Below are positions 1-9,577 of a stretch of DNA of 64,000 nt, piece by piece. The stretch is from Serratia nevei (lineage in GTDB: Bacteria; Pseudomonadota; Gammaproteobacteria; Enterobacterales; Enterobacteriaceae): assembly GCF_024160145.1 (NCBI RefSeq), contig NZ_JAMYWQ010000011.1, positions 1 to 64,000 of the forward strand, read 5' to 3'. The notes under the pieces are model-generated. The model was not told the origin of the DNA, ran no database searches, and worked only from the letters and a program-made list of their open reading frames with translations. A program made the translations under genes and the position numbers. Positions within the stretch are counted from its first letter, which is position 1. Each line of letters begins with the position of its first letter.

Positions 1-125
1 AGAAGAACAGCAATCTCCACTCTTAACTCCAATGTTAGCATCGGCAGCTCGCTTAAAACTGCCAGTTTTACCCCAGGTGGGTCCGAATTACATTGGCATG
101 TGGGTCATTTTTACATCGGTACTAA

Positions 126-740
126 CACTCTCCAAGTAAAATAGAGTTCATTTCTCGTTGCAACGATCTTGTCTCAACAGATATTTCAGGAGATCTACAA
201 CGCTTTAATGATGGCTTTAAAAAAATAATAGAAAAAACCACAGGTAAATGTAATTTAAAAACAGCAGGAGAAAAACTCAGGGAGAATTTTTCCTCACGTG
301 GATTTCGTTCTATCAATAACGTTATTGATGCATATAACGAAGCGGCGTTCCATTACGGTATTGGCATTGGAGGACATGACTTATTCTCAGTAGATCCTTT
401 AGCAAAGGTAGAGGTGACGTTAGCTTCAGATGATGAATGCATCATTCCTCTTTTCCAAAACAGTGATAAAAAAGTGAATTGTGGCGAATTGATATACACC
501 GCAAATGATAAAGTGATGGCTTGGGTTGGCTCAAAAGATGTTGATTCCAATTGCTTCAAAATATCAGAAAGTACGACCGATTGTCTTTTTGTCATTCTCG
601 GCCATGAACTTGTTAAACCTGCAGAGCTCTATGCCGTCAGTTTGCGTATCCGAAGAAACATAATAGACGCATCATACGATATTGATACAGGCCGTTTAGT
701 TATCGAAGAGTATTACTACTCAACGAGGAAAAACTCATGA
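126..740 (+). pseudogene. B3/B4 tRNA-binding-domain protein lacking a usable start codon
   Basis: An open frame of 204 codons runs from just after a stop at 123-125 to the TGA at 738-740. Its middle (SINNVIDAYNEAA, then GIGIGGHDL, then CGELIYTANDKVMAW) has the layout of the B3/B4 domain, known from the editing region of the phenylalanyl-tRNA synthetase beta subunit and from free-standing proteins of mostly unknown function. No ATG, GTG or TTG occurs in frame before the GTG at 414, and starting there would remove the first half of the domain. Only ATA (141) or ATT (150) would give a full-length product. Another reading frame, open from the window edge, stops at 137-139 just before it. The last codons overlap the next gene by four bases (ATGA), so the two were translationally coupled. 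The family call is moderately sure; the broken state is inferred from the missing start. Confidence 0.6.
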
Positions 741-1491
741 GTATCGTTTCAAAAATAATACATTACCCACTAAAGTCCGGTTCTGGAGTCTCGTCAGATT
801 TTTGTACTGGGAGCATGAATGGTATCACTGGCGATCGTATTTATTGTCTTTTTGATTCTGAAAACAATAAATTCATCACATTAAGAGACACCCCTCTATT
901 AACGGATATTTTAATCACTGAAATTGACGGTAGGCTATCAGTATCTATTGATGGAAAAATCAGTGAGTTTGACACTCCACCGCCTCTTGATGGAGTCATA
1001 AAAATATGGTCAAGGGAGGTTGATGTGACAGTTTTTCGAGGACACATTTCAGAATTTATAAGCACCTATTTGAAAACCAATGTGGTACTTGCGAAAATCA
1101 AGCACACTAATGATTTCTCCCATTGTTTCATGGATACAGGTCCGATACATATTATTTCGCAGAATTCTCTCGAGAAATTAAAAAAACCTGTGGTTTAGAT
1201 GAGATAGATCATGCTATTTTTCGGCCAAACATAATTGTTTCTGAATTCCCATATCCTAACGAAAAAGACATTAAAAAGGTGATAATAAATGGCAATGTAT
1301 TTAGAGTAACTGAAATGACTGAGCGTTGCGAGGTGATATCTATACTCCATCGCAAACTACTGTCAGTTTCTGACTCGCAAATTTTGGAAACTTTGGATGA
1401 GTTGAATGAGTTCGATGGTGCTATTTTTGGAATTTACGTACGCGCAGATTCAGATTTTTTAATTAGTATCAACGACATAGTTGAAATATAA
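737..1491 (+). pseudogene. MOSC-domain protein (YcbX/mARC-like), split by a -1 frame change
   Basis: The first frame (737-1198) encodes an N-terminal MOSC beta-barrel region (ITGDRIYCLFD, then FITLRDTPLL). The second frame, up to 1491, continues the MOSC core (IFRPNIIVSEF, then ERCEVISI with the conserved cysteine). The two frames join exactly if reading slips back one base in the run of seven A at 1180-1186. Joined, the product would be about 251 residues, the size of a MOSC_N plus MOSC protein without a ferredoxin domain. Members of this family bind molybdenum cofactor and act on N-hydroxylated substrates or carry sulfur. The A run lies in the zero-frame context A AAA AAA, which fits a -1 slippery heptamer, but homopolymers are also indel and assembly-error hot spots. 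The start overlaps the preceding B3/B4 gene. Confidence 0.65.
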
Positions 1492-1621
1492 ACAGATTAA
1501 ACCCGTCACCAATTAACTATTTGAAAATATTATTTTTTAGTTCACTCTACCAAACCCAGCGCATCTTCTATTCTATAGAGGTGGTACTAGCTATTTAAAG
1601 AGCTTAATAATCGCGAGCAGA

Positions 1622-1891
1622 CTAATTGTGGCCCACAAGGCGAGCTTCTTCCTGCTGAACCTGTAAGTAAGACTTACAGGTTACGTTTTGTTCAAGTTCC
1701 GCTTCTTCGTAGATCGCTTTGATGTGCTGCGTAATCGCCTGGGGAGTCACTTGATAAAGATTCGCGATGGTCGCCTGGGGCAACCACAGCGTTTCTTGCT
1801 CAAAACGACATTCAACGCGCACTTCGCCGTCATCGCTGGCAAACATAACAAACTCACCTGCCGGGGATTGGGTTAAGTGCTTGTCTGTCAT
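1622..1891 (-). pseudogene. rhuM: RhuM-family protein, N-terminal fragment
   Basis: Eighty-nine residues match the beginning of RhuM-family 'virulence' proteins: a charged N-terminus, LWLPQATIANLYQVTPQAI as a helix-turn-helix-like segment, then VTCKSYLQVQQE. Full members continue for over 200 residues more. Here reading stops soon after that point with an unrelated tail (EARLVGHN), so the C-terminal Fic/DOC-like part is missing. RhuM genes are common companions of type I restriction loci and genomic islands, which fits the hsd operon next door on the same strand. The DNA beyond the break (1492-1621) is AT-rich and I see no gene in it. It is probably a remnant left by recombination. Confidence 0.7.
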
Positions 1892-2006
1892 GTCGCCTCC
1901 GCTTTGATCTGACTTACCGTGCAGTAATGCACCTAGTATGCGAGAGATCCATACAGGAGCTCATTACGCGTATGGCGTTTATTTTGCAGGCAACATAACT
2001 CATGTA

Positions 2007-5000
2007 TCAAATGGTTCCCCCCACCCCTTTGAACTTATCGACAAATGCAGCGATTTTCTGGAAAACGCTTTGCTTCTTGATCAAGTGCTGTGGATTAAGC
2101 GGACTCATTTTGGGAAGAATAGAGTTAAGCTCGGTACCGTTTTCGCTTGCGAATTCACGCTTGAGCGAGGTGGTGATATAGCGCCTAGCCGCCTCAGCAT
2201 TCAAATTCTCAGAACCGATCAGCTCATCAGCCTCACGCTGTTGCTCGATCCGGGCAAAGGCGAAGAAGGCTTCGATCACGCTAGCTTTATCACCAATCTT
2301 ATCCAGATCCGTCTGATTGATAAAATCAACCAGCAGGCTCTCTTTAGCCCGGTTACCCAGGCTTGCGCGGATCAATCGGCGCACTTCGTCAACCAAATCG
2401 GCTTTGTTTCTGGTTTTTTTGTTGTGCTCAAAGATCAGCTCAAGTATGTAATCAAGGTTGATCTCTTGGGATTTAAGCAGATCCACCTCAAACACCACGT
2501 CATCCCAATCGATGGTGGATTTGTCTTTATCCTCTGCCGATTTTTGACGACGCTGCCAATCGCGGATGTCGTTGTAGGTCGAGCGGTAATCCTGGATCTT
2601 ACGCTCGGCTGGCAGGCGTATGGCCTGCAACTCTGCTAGCTTTTCATCATCCAGATAGTGTTCGGCTTTAAACACTTCGCTCGCCTCAGGGTCGTTCATA
2701 TCTACGCTTTGCAGGGCTTTCAGGCTAGCAAACTCATCGTAGTTTTGTAGCACATGCTCAACGCGCAAGTATTCACCAAAGAGTTTGGCAAAGGCTTTTT
2801 TGTCAGCTTCTTTTTCAATAGTGGCGGGATCAGGAAAACGCTGCTCCAGCTCGCTGACCACATCCACAAAACCGCGTCGCGCCTGACCAGTCACCACATC
2901 GGTAAAACCTTCCATGTATTCCTTGTAGCTCTTTTCCAGCACCACGTTCTTGGTGTTTTTGTCACCAAACAGGGTGATGGCATCCACCGTCGCTTGTTCC
3001 AGGTCACGGAAGGTAACGATATTACCAAAGGTCTTGGTAGCGTCGTAAATTCGGTTGGTGCGCGAATAGGCCTGCATCAGGCCGTGATAACGCAAGTTTT
3101 TATCCACAAACAGAGTGTTCAGCATCGGGGCATCAAAGCCCGTCAGGAACATGCCCACCACGATCAGCAGATCGATCTCCTTAGCTTTAACCTGTTTGGC
3201 CAGATCGCGGTAGTAATTCTGGAAACCATTGCTGTCTATGCTGAAGTTAGTTTTAAACAGCACGTTGTAGTCCGCGATGGCCGCGTTTAAAAACTCTTTG
3301 GCACTAGTATTCATGGCCGAAACATCAAAACTTTCATCCTGAATATCCCCTATAGCATCCTGCTCTTCGTTGGCAGCAAACGAAAAGATAGTGGCCACTC
3401 TCAGTGGTTTATTGCTGTGCTTTTGCAACTCCTTGAACGACTCGTAATAAAACTTAGCAGCATCCACGCTGCTCACCGCAAACATGGCATTAAAACCCTT
3501 GGCGTTCGCCTGCTGGCGATACGTCTTTTGCCGGAAGTTGTTCAGGATGTACTGAGTAATTTCACGAATACGGTCAGGGTGCAATAAAGCCTGTCTGTTT
3601 TCTGCAGCGCTAAGCTTTTTTTCGTCCAGTTCGGTTTCGATGGCTTTGAACTGGGGACGGACATCGTTGTAGTCCACCTTGAACTTGAGCACTTTTTCGT
3701 CACGAATGGCATCGGTGATAACATAGGAATGCAACTCCCGACCAAACACGCTGGCGGTGGTATCTGCACCCAGCGCGTTTTGTGGAAAGATGGGGGTGCC
3801 GGTAAAACCAAACTGATAGAAGCGTTTAAATTTTTTCTTCAGGTTCTTCTGTGCCTCACCAAACTGACTGCGATGGCACTCATCAAAAATGAATACAACC
3901 TGCCTGGTGTAGATAGGCAGTTCACCCTCGCTTTTCATCAAATTATTAAGCTTCTGAATGGTCGTGACGATGATCTTGTTATCGTCTTTTTCCAGATTGC
4001 GCTTGAGGCCTGCAGTACTGTCGGAGCCATTGACACTATCAGGCGAAAAACGCTGGTATTCCTTCATGGTCTGGTAATCCAGATCCTTGCGGTCCACAAC
4101 GAAGAATACCTTGTCGATAAACTCCAGCTCAGTGGCCAAACGCGCCACCTTGAAACTGGTGAGGGTTTTACCGGAACCTGTGGTATGCCAGATAAAACCA
4201 CCGCTTTCAGGCTTGCTCCAGTTTTTGGCCTCAAAGGCGCTTTTCACTTTCCACAGAATGCGTTCGGTGGCGGCAATCTGGTATGGGCGCATCACCAGCA
4301 GAGTGTTACTCACATCAAACACCGAATAATGCAGTAACACATTAAGCAGGGTGTGCTTCTGAAAGAAGGTAGCGGTAAAGTCCTTCAGATCTTTAATCAG
4401 GCTATTATCCGCCTTCGCCCAGTTCATGGTGAAGTCGAAACTGTTTTTATTGCGTGCCGTGGTATTGGCAAAATAGCGGCTATCTGTGCCGTTAGAGATG
4501 ACGAACAGCTGCAAATACTTATAGAGAGAATGCTCGCTGTTAAAGCTTTCCTTGCTGTAGCGGTGTACCTGGTTAAACGCTTCTCGAATAGCGACGCCAC
4601 GCTTTTTCAACTCAACGTGCACCAAGGGCAACCCATTGACCAGAATGGTCACATCATAGCGATTGGCATAGCTACCGGTTTGTTCAAACTGTTTTATCAC
4701 CTGGAGCTTGTTACGGGCGATATTCTTCTTATCCAGCAGATAGATGTTCTGGATGCGGCCATCATCAAAAACAAAATCATGGATGTAATCATCGTGAATT
4801 TTACGGGTCTTATCCACAACGGAGTCGCTGGGCTTATCGAGATACATTTCCACAAAACGTCGCCATTCACCGTCGGAAAATTGCACGTGATTGAGCGTTT
4901 GCAACTGTACCCGCACATTACCAAGCAAAGCCTCAGGGTTATTTAGCCCGGGCAGTAACTCATAGCCCTGGTTGACTAAGTCCTGAAGCAGTTCCCGCTC

Positions 5001-5105
5001 GAGGTCGTTCTCGCTTTGGTAGTTTTCCGCTGCCTTCCATTCTCGGCTGTATTTATCCAAAACAATAAAATTGTTGGATTCGGCAATAGTTTTGTAGTTG
5101 TCCAT
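2007..5105 (-). CDS. hsdR: Type IC restriction enzyme, R (motor/nuclease) subunit
   Basis: The 1032-residue product is the translocating and cutting subunit of a type I restriction enzyme; with HsdM2HsdS it pulls DNA past the bound site and cleaves far away. The nuclease core is visible as D151 (RYDVTILVN) and E165-x-K167 (HVELKKRG), at the positions I recall for EcoR124I. The helicase Walker A motif is HTTGSGKT (307-314), followed by the Walker B box DECH and FGFTGTP. The C-terminal third is helical and probably docks to HsdM/HsdS. Length and sequence fit the IC family (EcoR124I, EcoprrI). It is the last gene of the operon, 10 bp after prrC, and shows no frameshift, so restriction should be active if expressed. 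Confidence 0.95.
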   Translation of the reverse strand: MDNYKTIAESNNFIVLDKYSREWKAAENYQSENDLERELLQDLVNQGYELLPGLNNPEALLGNVRVQLQTLNHVQFSDGEWRRFVEMYLDKPSDSVVDKTRKIHDDYIHDFVFDDGRIQNIYLLDKKNIARNKLQVIKQFEQTGSYANRYDVTILVNGLPLVHVELKKRGVAIREAFNQVHRYSKESFNSEHSLYKYLQLFVISNGTDSRYFANTTARNKNSFDFTMNWAKADNSLIKDLKDFTATFFQKHTLLNVLLHYSVFDVSNTLLVMRPYQIAATERILWKVKSAFEAKNWSKPESGGFIWHTTGSGKTLTSFKVARLATELEFIDKVFFVVDRKDLDYQTMKEYQRFSPDSVNGSDSTAGLKRNLEKDDNKIIVTTIQKLNNLMKSEGELPIYTRQVVFIFDECHRSQFGEAQKNLKKKFKRFYQFGFTGTPIFPQNALGADTTASVFGRELHSYVITDAIRDEKVLKFKVDYNDVRPQFKAIETELDEKKLSAAENRQALLHPDRIREITQYILNNFRQKTYRQQANAKGFNAMFAVSSVDAAKFYYESFKELQKHSNKPLRVATIFSFAANEEQDAIGDIQDESFDVSAMNTSAKEFLNAAIADYNVLFKTNFSIDSNGFQNYYRDLAKQVKAKEIDLLIVVGMFLTGFDAPMLNTLFVDKNLRYHGLMQAYSRTNRIYDATKTFGNIVTFRDLEQATVDAITLFGDKNTKNVVLEKSYKEYMEGFTDVVTGQARRGFVDVVSELEQRFPDPATIEKEADKKAFAKLFGEYLRVEHVLQNYDEFASLKALQSVDMNDPEASEVFKAEHYLDDEKLAELQAIRLPAERKIQDYRSTYNDIRDWQRRQKSAEDKDKSTIDWDDVVFEVDLLKSQEINLDYILELIFEHNKKTRNKADLVDEVRRLIRASLGNRAKESLLVDFINQTDLDKIGDKASVIEAFFAFARIEQQREADELIGSENLNAEAARRYITTSLKREFASENGTELNSILPKMSPLNPQHLIKKQSVFQKIAAFVDKFKGVGGTI

Positions 5106-5115
5106 TTTTATTCCC

Positions 5116-6324
5116 TTAGCCTTCTTGAACGTCTTTTAGGTCAGGATAATATATTTTATCAAGGTGCCTAACCAGTCGTTTTAAAACTCGTTTTTCATCC
5201 TCCGTTAACTCACTCACCTCTTCACCTGCGTACTTTGAATGACTACGCAAGTTCATTACTCTTGCCTCATAAGGATTGGAATCCCCACTATCCGACTGCG
5301 GCAGCAAGTCCCCCCACCGTTTGTATCCCAGAAAAATGGTGGTTTTTTCCAAAATGTTACGCAGATAATTGAAGTGATACTTGCTTAACTTATTGCTGTC
5401 TATCGCTTTTTGTAATTCAGCCTTAAGATGCAGATGATATGAGAAAGACGAGTCATCTGGTTGCTCTACGAGTTCTGCAAGACCATCATCATTTCTGGTA
5501 AGGCGATATTTTTTGAAACACTTGGCTTTGTAGCCTGTCTTTTTTTCATCACTACCAAGCTCATTTTGCAAGACATTATAAAAGAGCGGATTATGGGTTG
5601 AGATGATAAACTTTACATCTGATTTATTATTTCTAATGAGTTCTGCCAAGTCTACGGCCAGCTCAATTAAATGATTTTCATCAAGTGAACTTACCGGATC
5701 GTCAATAAAAATATACTCAAGACTATCGAACGGCGTGGGTTCCGGATAGTCAGGGTTGACCTCACCTAATGTCTCAACAACGAGGTCAATAAGCGTATAA
5801 AACATACTCCAGATAAAATTACTTTCTTCACCTTTTGATATTTTAAGATTGCCTGAGTGCGCATCGTCACCACGCTCAACGGAAAAAGTCACCTCTGAAA
5901 ATGCCTTAACGGTTACCTCGTTATCATCCTTATTTTTGACTTTATATTCTTCATTAAAACGAGGCGTGAGCTTATCATTCGTGTAACGCTGGAAGTTAGC
6001 GATGACATTCTGATCTTGCCCTTGCTCGTTAAGAACCCAGTCAGTAAAAGAGTTTGATTGGATTTTCAGCTTGGGTTTAATATCATCTTCTAAATCATTA
6101 TCCCAATAGAATAGGTCTTCGGTAAAGGCGTTGTAATAAAGAATTCTATTGCGCGAAAGCTCAGCTTCTTCACCGTTATCGGCATTCCCATTCTTGGGCG
6201 CGACCAACTGCTTGAATTCACGCGACAGGCGCGTTTTGCCCGTACCATTAAAGGCATAGATCAACTGCACCTTTTTATTAGCGCCTATTAGCTGCTGTGC
6301 TATTTCCGTTAGCGTTTTGCTCAT
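5116..6324 (-). CDS. prrC: PrrC anticodon nuclease (tRNA-cleaving phage-defence toxin)
   Basis: The 402-residue product matches E. coli PrrC along its length. The N-terminal ABC-type NTPase shows Walker A AFNGTGKT (24-31), a signature-like [11 protein letters not shown] (163-173), Walker [12 protein letters not shown] (205-215) and the switch histidine in STHNP (H244). The C-terminal HEPN nuclease keeps the catalytic triad known from E. coli (R320, E324, H356) as R322 and E326 (LRNILEK) and H362 (RSHSK). PrrC is held silent by its host type IC enzyme; when a phage disables restriction (T4 Stp peptide), it cleaves tRNA-Lys at the anticodon and stops translation. The gene lies between hsdS (one base away) and hsdR, the classic arrangement. 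The segment before FSYHLHL (about 282-293), thought to help choose the tRNA, differs from what I recall of E. coli, so the target tRNA is not certain. Confidence 0.93.
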   Translation of the reverse strand: MSKTLTEIAQQLIGANKKVQLIYAFNGTGKTRLSREFKQLVAPKNGNADNGEEAELSRNRILYYNAFTEDLFYWDNDLEDDIKPKLKIQSNSFTDWVLNEQGQDQNVIANFQRYTNDKLTPRFNEEYKVKNKDDNEVTVKAFSEVTFSVERGDDAHSGNLKISKGEESNFIWSMFYTLIDLVVETLGEVNPDYPEPTPFDSLEYIFIDDPVSSLDENHLIELAVDLAELIRNNKSDVKFIISTHNPLFYNVLQNELGSDEKKTGYKAKCFKKYRLTRNDDGLAELVEQPDDSSFSYHLHLKAELQKAIDSNKLSKYHFNYLRNILEKTTIFLGYKRWGDLLPQSDSGDSNPYEARVMNLRSHSKYAGEEVSELTEDEKRVLKRLVRHLDKIYYPDLKDVQEG

Positions 6325-6325
6325 C

Positions 6326-7558
6326 TCAGCCTGCTACCTCCGAGTTCGGTTTTGGAAAGCTCAACAATAAATCACGGTAATACTCGTATTGTTTTTGGCG
6401 CAATTCTATTTCGCGGGGTAAGCCTTCATTGAGAGAATTTGTTAGAGCATCAAACTTGTCGAGAATGGCGACAATTCGTGCCTGCTCCGCTAATGATTTT
6501 TCAAGGTCATTGGGATAGGGAACAGGGATAGATACTTTCGAAAACCCATTTATAAGCAGCGTATTGACCTTAGTTCTGGCCACATACTTTGCTTTTTCGA
6601 CAATGAAAGATGCTGTTTGCATGCAATAAGAAACAAACTTCGGATTCATTGTGTGACGGAATGCATAACAGTGGTCATGAATAGCCACTTTTTCATCTCC
6701 AACCCACGCTACTGCCTTGCCGACATCCTCAACTGTCTCACCCACGTCCGTGATAATAACATCACCCGGCTCAGCATAGCGGAGTGACTCCGCCATATCA
6801 TTTCTGACCTGAGATACTGCTTGCAACGCATAAACACCGTACTGGGTATAGATCTCGCCGTAGTGGATAGCGCTGACCCCATTTTCGACATAGTCGGCTT
6901 TGGTAAAACGCTTTCCACGAATAAATTCACCAATCTCGCCCAACATCTTCCACTCTACTTCCCCATCTTCAAAACGAAGCAACTGGTCGCGATAGTAATT
7001 GTATTGTTTTTTACGTGTATTAAGCTCGGTGGTAAGCTCGGTGGTAAGCTCGGTGGTAAGCTCGGTAAAGGTATCCAAAATGCGGACGATTTCTGCTTGG
7101 ATTTTAAGTGATTTCACTGAGTCATTTGGGCATGGGATGGGAATTTTAAATCCTTCAAGCATGGGTTTTCTAATCGAAATCGCAGTTGCTCCCACGCTTT
7201 TCATCAAAATATACTGTTTAAATCTAGATGACATGAAATGATACAAAAATTTTGTATTTACGGCATCTGATGTAACATGAATCCTGTACGCCCTCTGATG
7301 TAGAGCATACTTTCCGTCCACATAGTGAAATATGTCGCCAATCCCACCTTCACCGGGAATGACTATTGCCACATCATCAAATTCAAAGGTGTCTGACTTC
7401 AAGACATTCTTGGAGCGAACATAGAGTGGGTAGATTCCATTCTCGCTTTCATCCTGACGATTTGAGCTTCCTGTGCTAATGTTCGCAACTGCACTCAGTG
7501 TCACCCACTCAACCACAACACTATCTAGCAACTTTTCCAAAAAGTTCACACTGCTCAT
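6326..7558 (-). CDS. hsdS: Type IC specificity subunit with tandem spacer repeats
   Basis: The 410-residue S subunit chooses the DNA sequence for both methylation and cleavage. The first target-recognition domain covers roughly residues 15-145 and the second about 200-355. Between them lies the conserved linker ILDTF followed by four TEL repeats (165-180) and [14 protein letters not shown] second copy of the linker motif ([13 protein letters not shown]) ends the protein, giving the internal pseudo-symmetry of the family. In EcoR124I the number of such four-residue repeats sets the spacing between the two half-sites. The start overlaps the hsdM stop by four bases (ATGA), so translation is coupled. 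Recognition sequence cannot be read from the protein. Confidence 0.95.
   Translation of the reverse strand: MSSVNFLEKLLDSVVVEWVTLSAVANISTGSSNRQDESENGIYPLYVRSKNVLKSDTFEFDDVAIVIPGEGGIGDIFHYVDGKYALHQRAYRIHVTSDAVNTKFLYHFMSSRFKQYILMKSVGATAISIRKPMLEGFKIPIPCPNDSVKSLKIQAEIVRILDTFTELTTELTTELTTELNTRKKQYNYYRDQLLRFEDGEVEWKMLGEIGEFIRGKRFTKADYVENGVSAIHYGEIYTQYGVYALQAVSQVRNDMAESLRYAEPGDVIITDVGETVEDVGKAVAWVGDEKVAIHDHCYAFRHTMNPKFVSYCMQTASFIVEKAKYVARTKVNTLLINGFSKVSIPVPYPNDLEKSLAEQARIVAILDKFDALTNSLNEGLPREIELRQKQYEYYRDLLLSFPKPNSEVAG
7021..7066 (-). repeat. 12-bp tandem repeats in hsdS (spacer-length switch)
   Basis: Three perfect copies of a 12-bp unit (plus-strand taagctcggtgg at 7021, 7033 and 7045) are followed by a fourth partial copy at 7057. 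They encode four TELT/TELN units in the HsdS linker. Gain or loss of a unit by slippage or unequal crossing-over keeps the reading frame but changes the linker by four residues, which in EcoR124I/EcoR124II changes the recognition-site spacer by one base pair. Confidence 0.92.
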
Positions 7559-9111
7559 ACCTCCAACTCCCCACCTTCAATCTCCGCCACAATGACATCA
7601 ATCTTCGCACGCAGTTGGTCAATTCTTACCACGATAGTTTTTAACTCGGCATTAAGCTGAGCAATATCTACCACTTCACGAGTATCTTTCACCTCCACAT
7701 AACTACTTACTGACAGGTTATAATCGTTGGCAACCAACTTCTCAAACGGCACCGACTGGGCAAAGTGATCGACATTCGCCTTGCTGTCGAACACCTGCAT
7801 GATCTGTTCGATATGCATGTCCAGTAGCACGTTGTTATTGGTTTCTTTTTTAAACAAGTTACTGGCGTCGATAAACTGGGTGGTCGTCTCTTTTTTGTTT
7901 TTCGCCAGCACCAGAATATTCACCGCAATGGTGGTGCCATAGAACAGGTTAGGTGCGAGGGAAATCACCGTCTCCACATAGTTGTTGTCCACCAAATATT
8001 GGCGAATCTTTTGCTCGGCGCCCCCGCGATAAAAGATGCCGGGGAAACAAACGATGGCGGCACGGCCTTTACTGGATAGGTAACTGAGGGCGTGCAGCAC
8101 AAAGGCAAAGTCAGCCTTGGATTTAGGAGCCAGCACGCCTGCGGGCGCAAAGCGGTCGTCGTTGATCAACGTCGGGTCGTCTGAACCTATCCACTTAACC
8201 GAATAAGGCGGATTAGAGACGATGGCATCAAAAGGTTTGTCGTCACCAAAATGCGGCTCCGTCAGGGTGTTGCCCAGCTGGATGTTAAACTTGTCGTAGT
8301 TGATGTTATGCAAGAACATGTTCATCCGCGCCAGGTTGTAGGTGGTGTGGTTGATCTCTTGCCCAAAAAAACCCTCTTCAATAATGTGCGCATCAAAGTG
8401 CTTTTTAGCTTGCAACAACAGTGAGCCGGAGCCACAGGCCGGGTCATAAATCTTGTTGACGCTAGTTTGCCCGTGCATAGCAAGCTGCGCGATCAGTTTG
8501 GAAACATGCTGTGGGGTGAAGAATTCACCGCCGGATTTACCGGCGTTGGCGGCATAGTTGGAGATTAGAAACTCGTAGGCATCGCCAAACAAATCGATAT
8601 GGCTCGCGGCAAAGTCACCAAAATCAAGCCCGGCTACACCTTTAAGCACCTCGGCCAAGCGGGCATTTTTGTCTTTTACCGTGTTACCCAAGCGGTTACT
8701 GGTGGTATCGAAATCAGCAAACAGCCCCTTGATATCACGTTCTGAAGGATAACCGCTGGCCGAAGCCTCAATGTCGGCAAAGATATGGGCAAGATCGGTA
8801 TTCAGACTGTCATTGTCGTTGGCATTTTTGACCACGTTAACGAAGAGATCGCTGGGGCGAATGAAGTAGCCCTTGGTCTTGATAGCGTCCTCTTTGATCT
8901 CCCGGGTAATAACGCTATCCGGCAGTTCTGCGTAGTTGATGCTGTCATCACCCGCTTCAATGTAGCTGGTAAAATTCTCGCTGATAAAGCGATAAAACAG
9001 GGCTCCCAAGACATACTGCTTAAAGTCCCAACCATCAACAGCGCCGCGTACCTTGTTGGCAATGGCCCAGATCTGGCGCTGTAGCGCGGCACGTTGTTGA
9101 ATACTTGTCAT
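7555..9111 (-). CDS. hsdM: Type IC modification subunit, N6-adenine DNA methyltransferase
   Basis: The 518-residue M subunit transfers a methyl group from S-adenosylmethionine to adenine in the site chosen by HsdS and forms the core of the restriction complex. Motif I is DPACGSGS (223-230) and the catalytic motif IV is NPPY (300-303). The N-terminal helical domain ([20 protein letters not shown]) is typical of HsdM. It is the first gene of the leftward operon, preceded by a modest SD (AGGAA) and a 272-bp AT-rich gap down to selC. No defect is seen, so the methylase should protect the host against HsdR. Confidence 0.96.
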   Translation of the reverse strand: MTSIQQRAALQRQIWAIANKVRGAVDGWDFKQYVLGALFYRFISENFTSYIEAGDDSINYAELPDSVITREIKEDAIKTKGYFIRPSDLFVNVVKNANDNDSLNTDLAHIFADIEASASGYPSERDIKGLFADFDTTSNRLGNTVKDKNARLAEVLKGVAGLDFGDFAASHIDLFGDAYEFLISNYAANAGKSGGEFFTPQHVSKLIAQLAMHGQTSVNKIYDPACGSGSLLLQAKKHFDAHIIEEGFFGQEINHTTYNLARMNMFLHNINYDKFNIQLGNTLTEPHFGDDKPFDAIVSNPPYSVKWIGSDDPTLINDDRFAPAGVLAPKSKADFAFVLHALSYLSSKGRAAIVCFPGIFYRGGAEQKIRQYLVDNNYVETVISLAPNLFYGTTIAVNILVLAKNKKETTTQFIDASNLFKKETNNNVLLDMHIEQIMQVFDSKANVDHFAQSVPFEKLVANDYNLSVSSYVEVKDTREVVDIAQLNAELKTIVVRIDQLRAKIDVIVAEIEGGELEV

Positions 9112-9383
9112 ACTGTTGTTCCTGTTGAAAATCGTTCAATTGATGCCTGAGTCTATTGTTCAAGTTTGGTTCGTCTTGATTGAGTTCAAGCCTGCTATTC
9201 GAAATAGTAAGGCAGAATTTCTCAATAGCCTCCAGATTTAATTTCTATGCTAGCTCTTTGTAGAGTAAGGTCAGCGATACGAACCTTATGTTTGCTTATC
9301 ATTTGGATGAGATGGTATCGGATATATAGATAGCTATACCAGCCAGAGATCGTCTTTAAAAGGCTATGGTACCTGGCAAGCTT
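9112..9383. other. Intergenic gap between hsdM and the selC 3' end
   Basis: This 272-bp AT-rich stretch holds the presumed hsdM promoter and the selC-island junction. I see no integrase gene and no convincing copy of the selC 3' end other than selC itself. Its base composition changes sharply to GC-rich on the far side of selC. Confidence 0.5.
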
Positions 9384-9478
9384 TGGCGGAAGATCACAGG
9401 AGTCGAACCTGCCCAGGACCGCTGGCGGCCCCAACCGGATTTGAAGTCCGGCCGCCCCACCGGGGACGAGGATCTTCC
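9384..9478 (-). tRNA. selC: tRNA-Sec (anticodon UCA)
   Basis: The reverse complement folds as the 95-nt selenocysteine tRNA: acceptor stem GGAAGATC with GATCTTCC, the characteristic long variable arm, anticodon loop ACTTCAAAT with TCA in the middle, T-loop GGTTCGACTCC and an encoded CCA end (9384-9386). It matches the E. coli selC sequence closely. It decodes UGA with SelA and SelB, whose genes are 19-22 kb to the right. Its 3' end faces the hsd/prrC island; selC is a well-known integration site for genomic islands. Confidence 0.97.
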
Positions 9479-9504
9479 TTGGAGAAGGGAGAAGCAAGGC
9501 GCTG

Positions 9505-9533
9505 ATTATAGCGCAGTTTGTTCGCTGCGCTAA
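9505..9533 (-). promoter_or_regulatory. Probable selC promoter
   Basis: On the minus strand a perfect TATAAT (9505-9510) lies 17 bp after TTAGCG (9528-9533) and about 26 bp upstream of the mature tRNA 5' end. The -10 is strong and the -35 is weak. Confidence 0.6.
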
Positions 9534-9547
9534 GCGGGAAATCGTGC

Positions 9548-9569
9548 GGCCGCCGGCGATTCGGCGGCC
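9548..9569 (-). terminator. GC-rich hairpin after the phytase-like gene
   Basis: GGCCGCCG (9548-9555) pairs with CGGCGGCC (9562-9569). It follows the phytase-like gene on the minus strand but lacks a clear T-run, so intrinsic termination is uncertain. Confidence 0.35.
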
Positions 9570-9577
9570 AAGGAGAA

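Noticed and set aside
1-139. C-terminal end of a gene entering from the left edge (stop at 137-139)
   Set aside because: About 45 open codons with a hydrophobic stretch, but no family was recognised, so no feature is claimed.
9112-9383. An integrase or second att site next to selC
   Set aside because: No integrase motif and no repeat of the selC 3' end was found in this gap or, by eye, in the left 9 kb.
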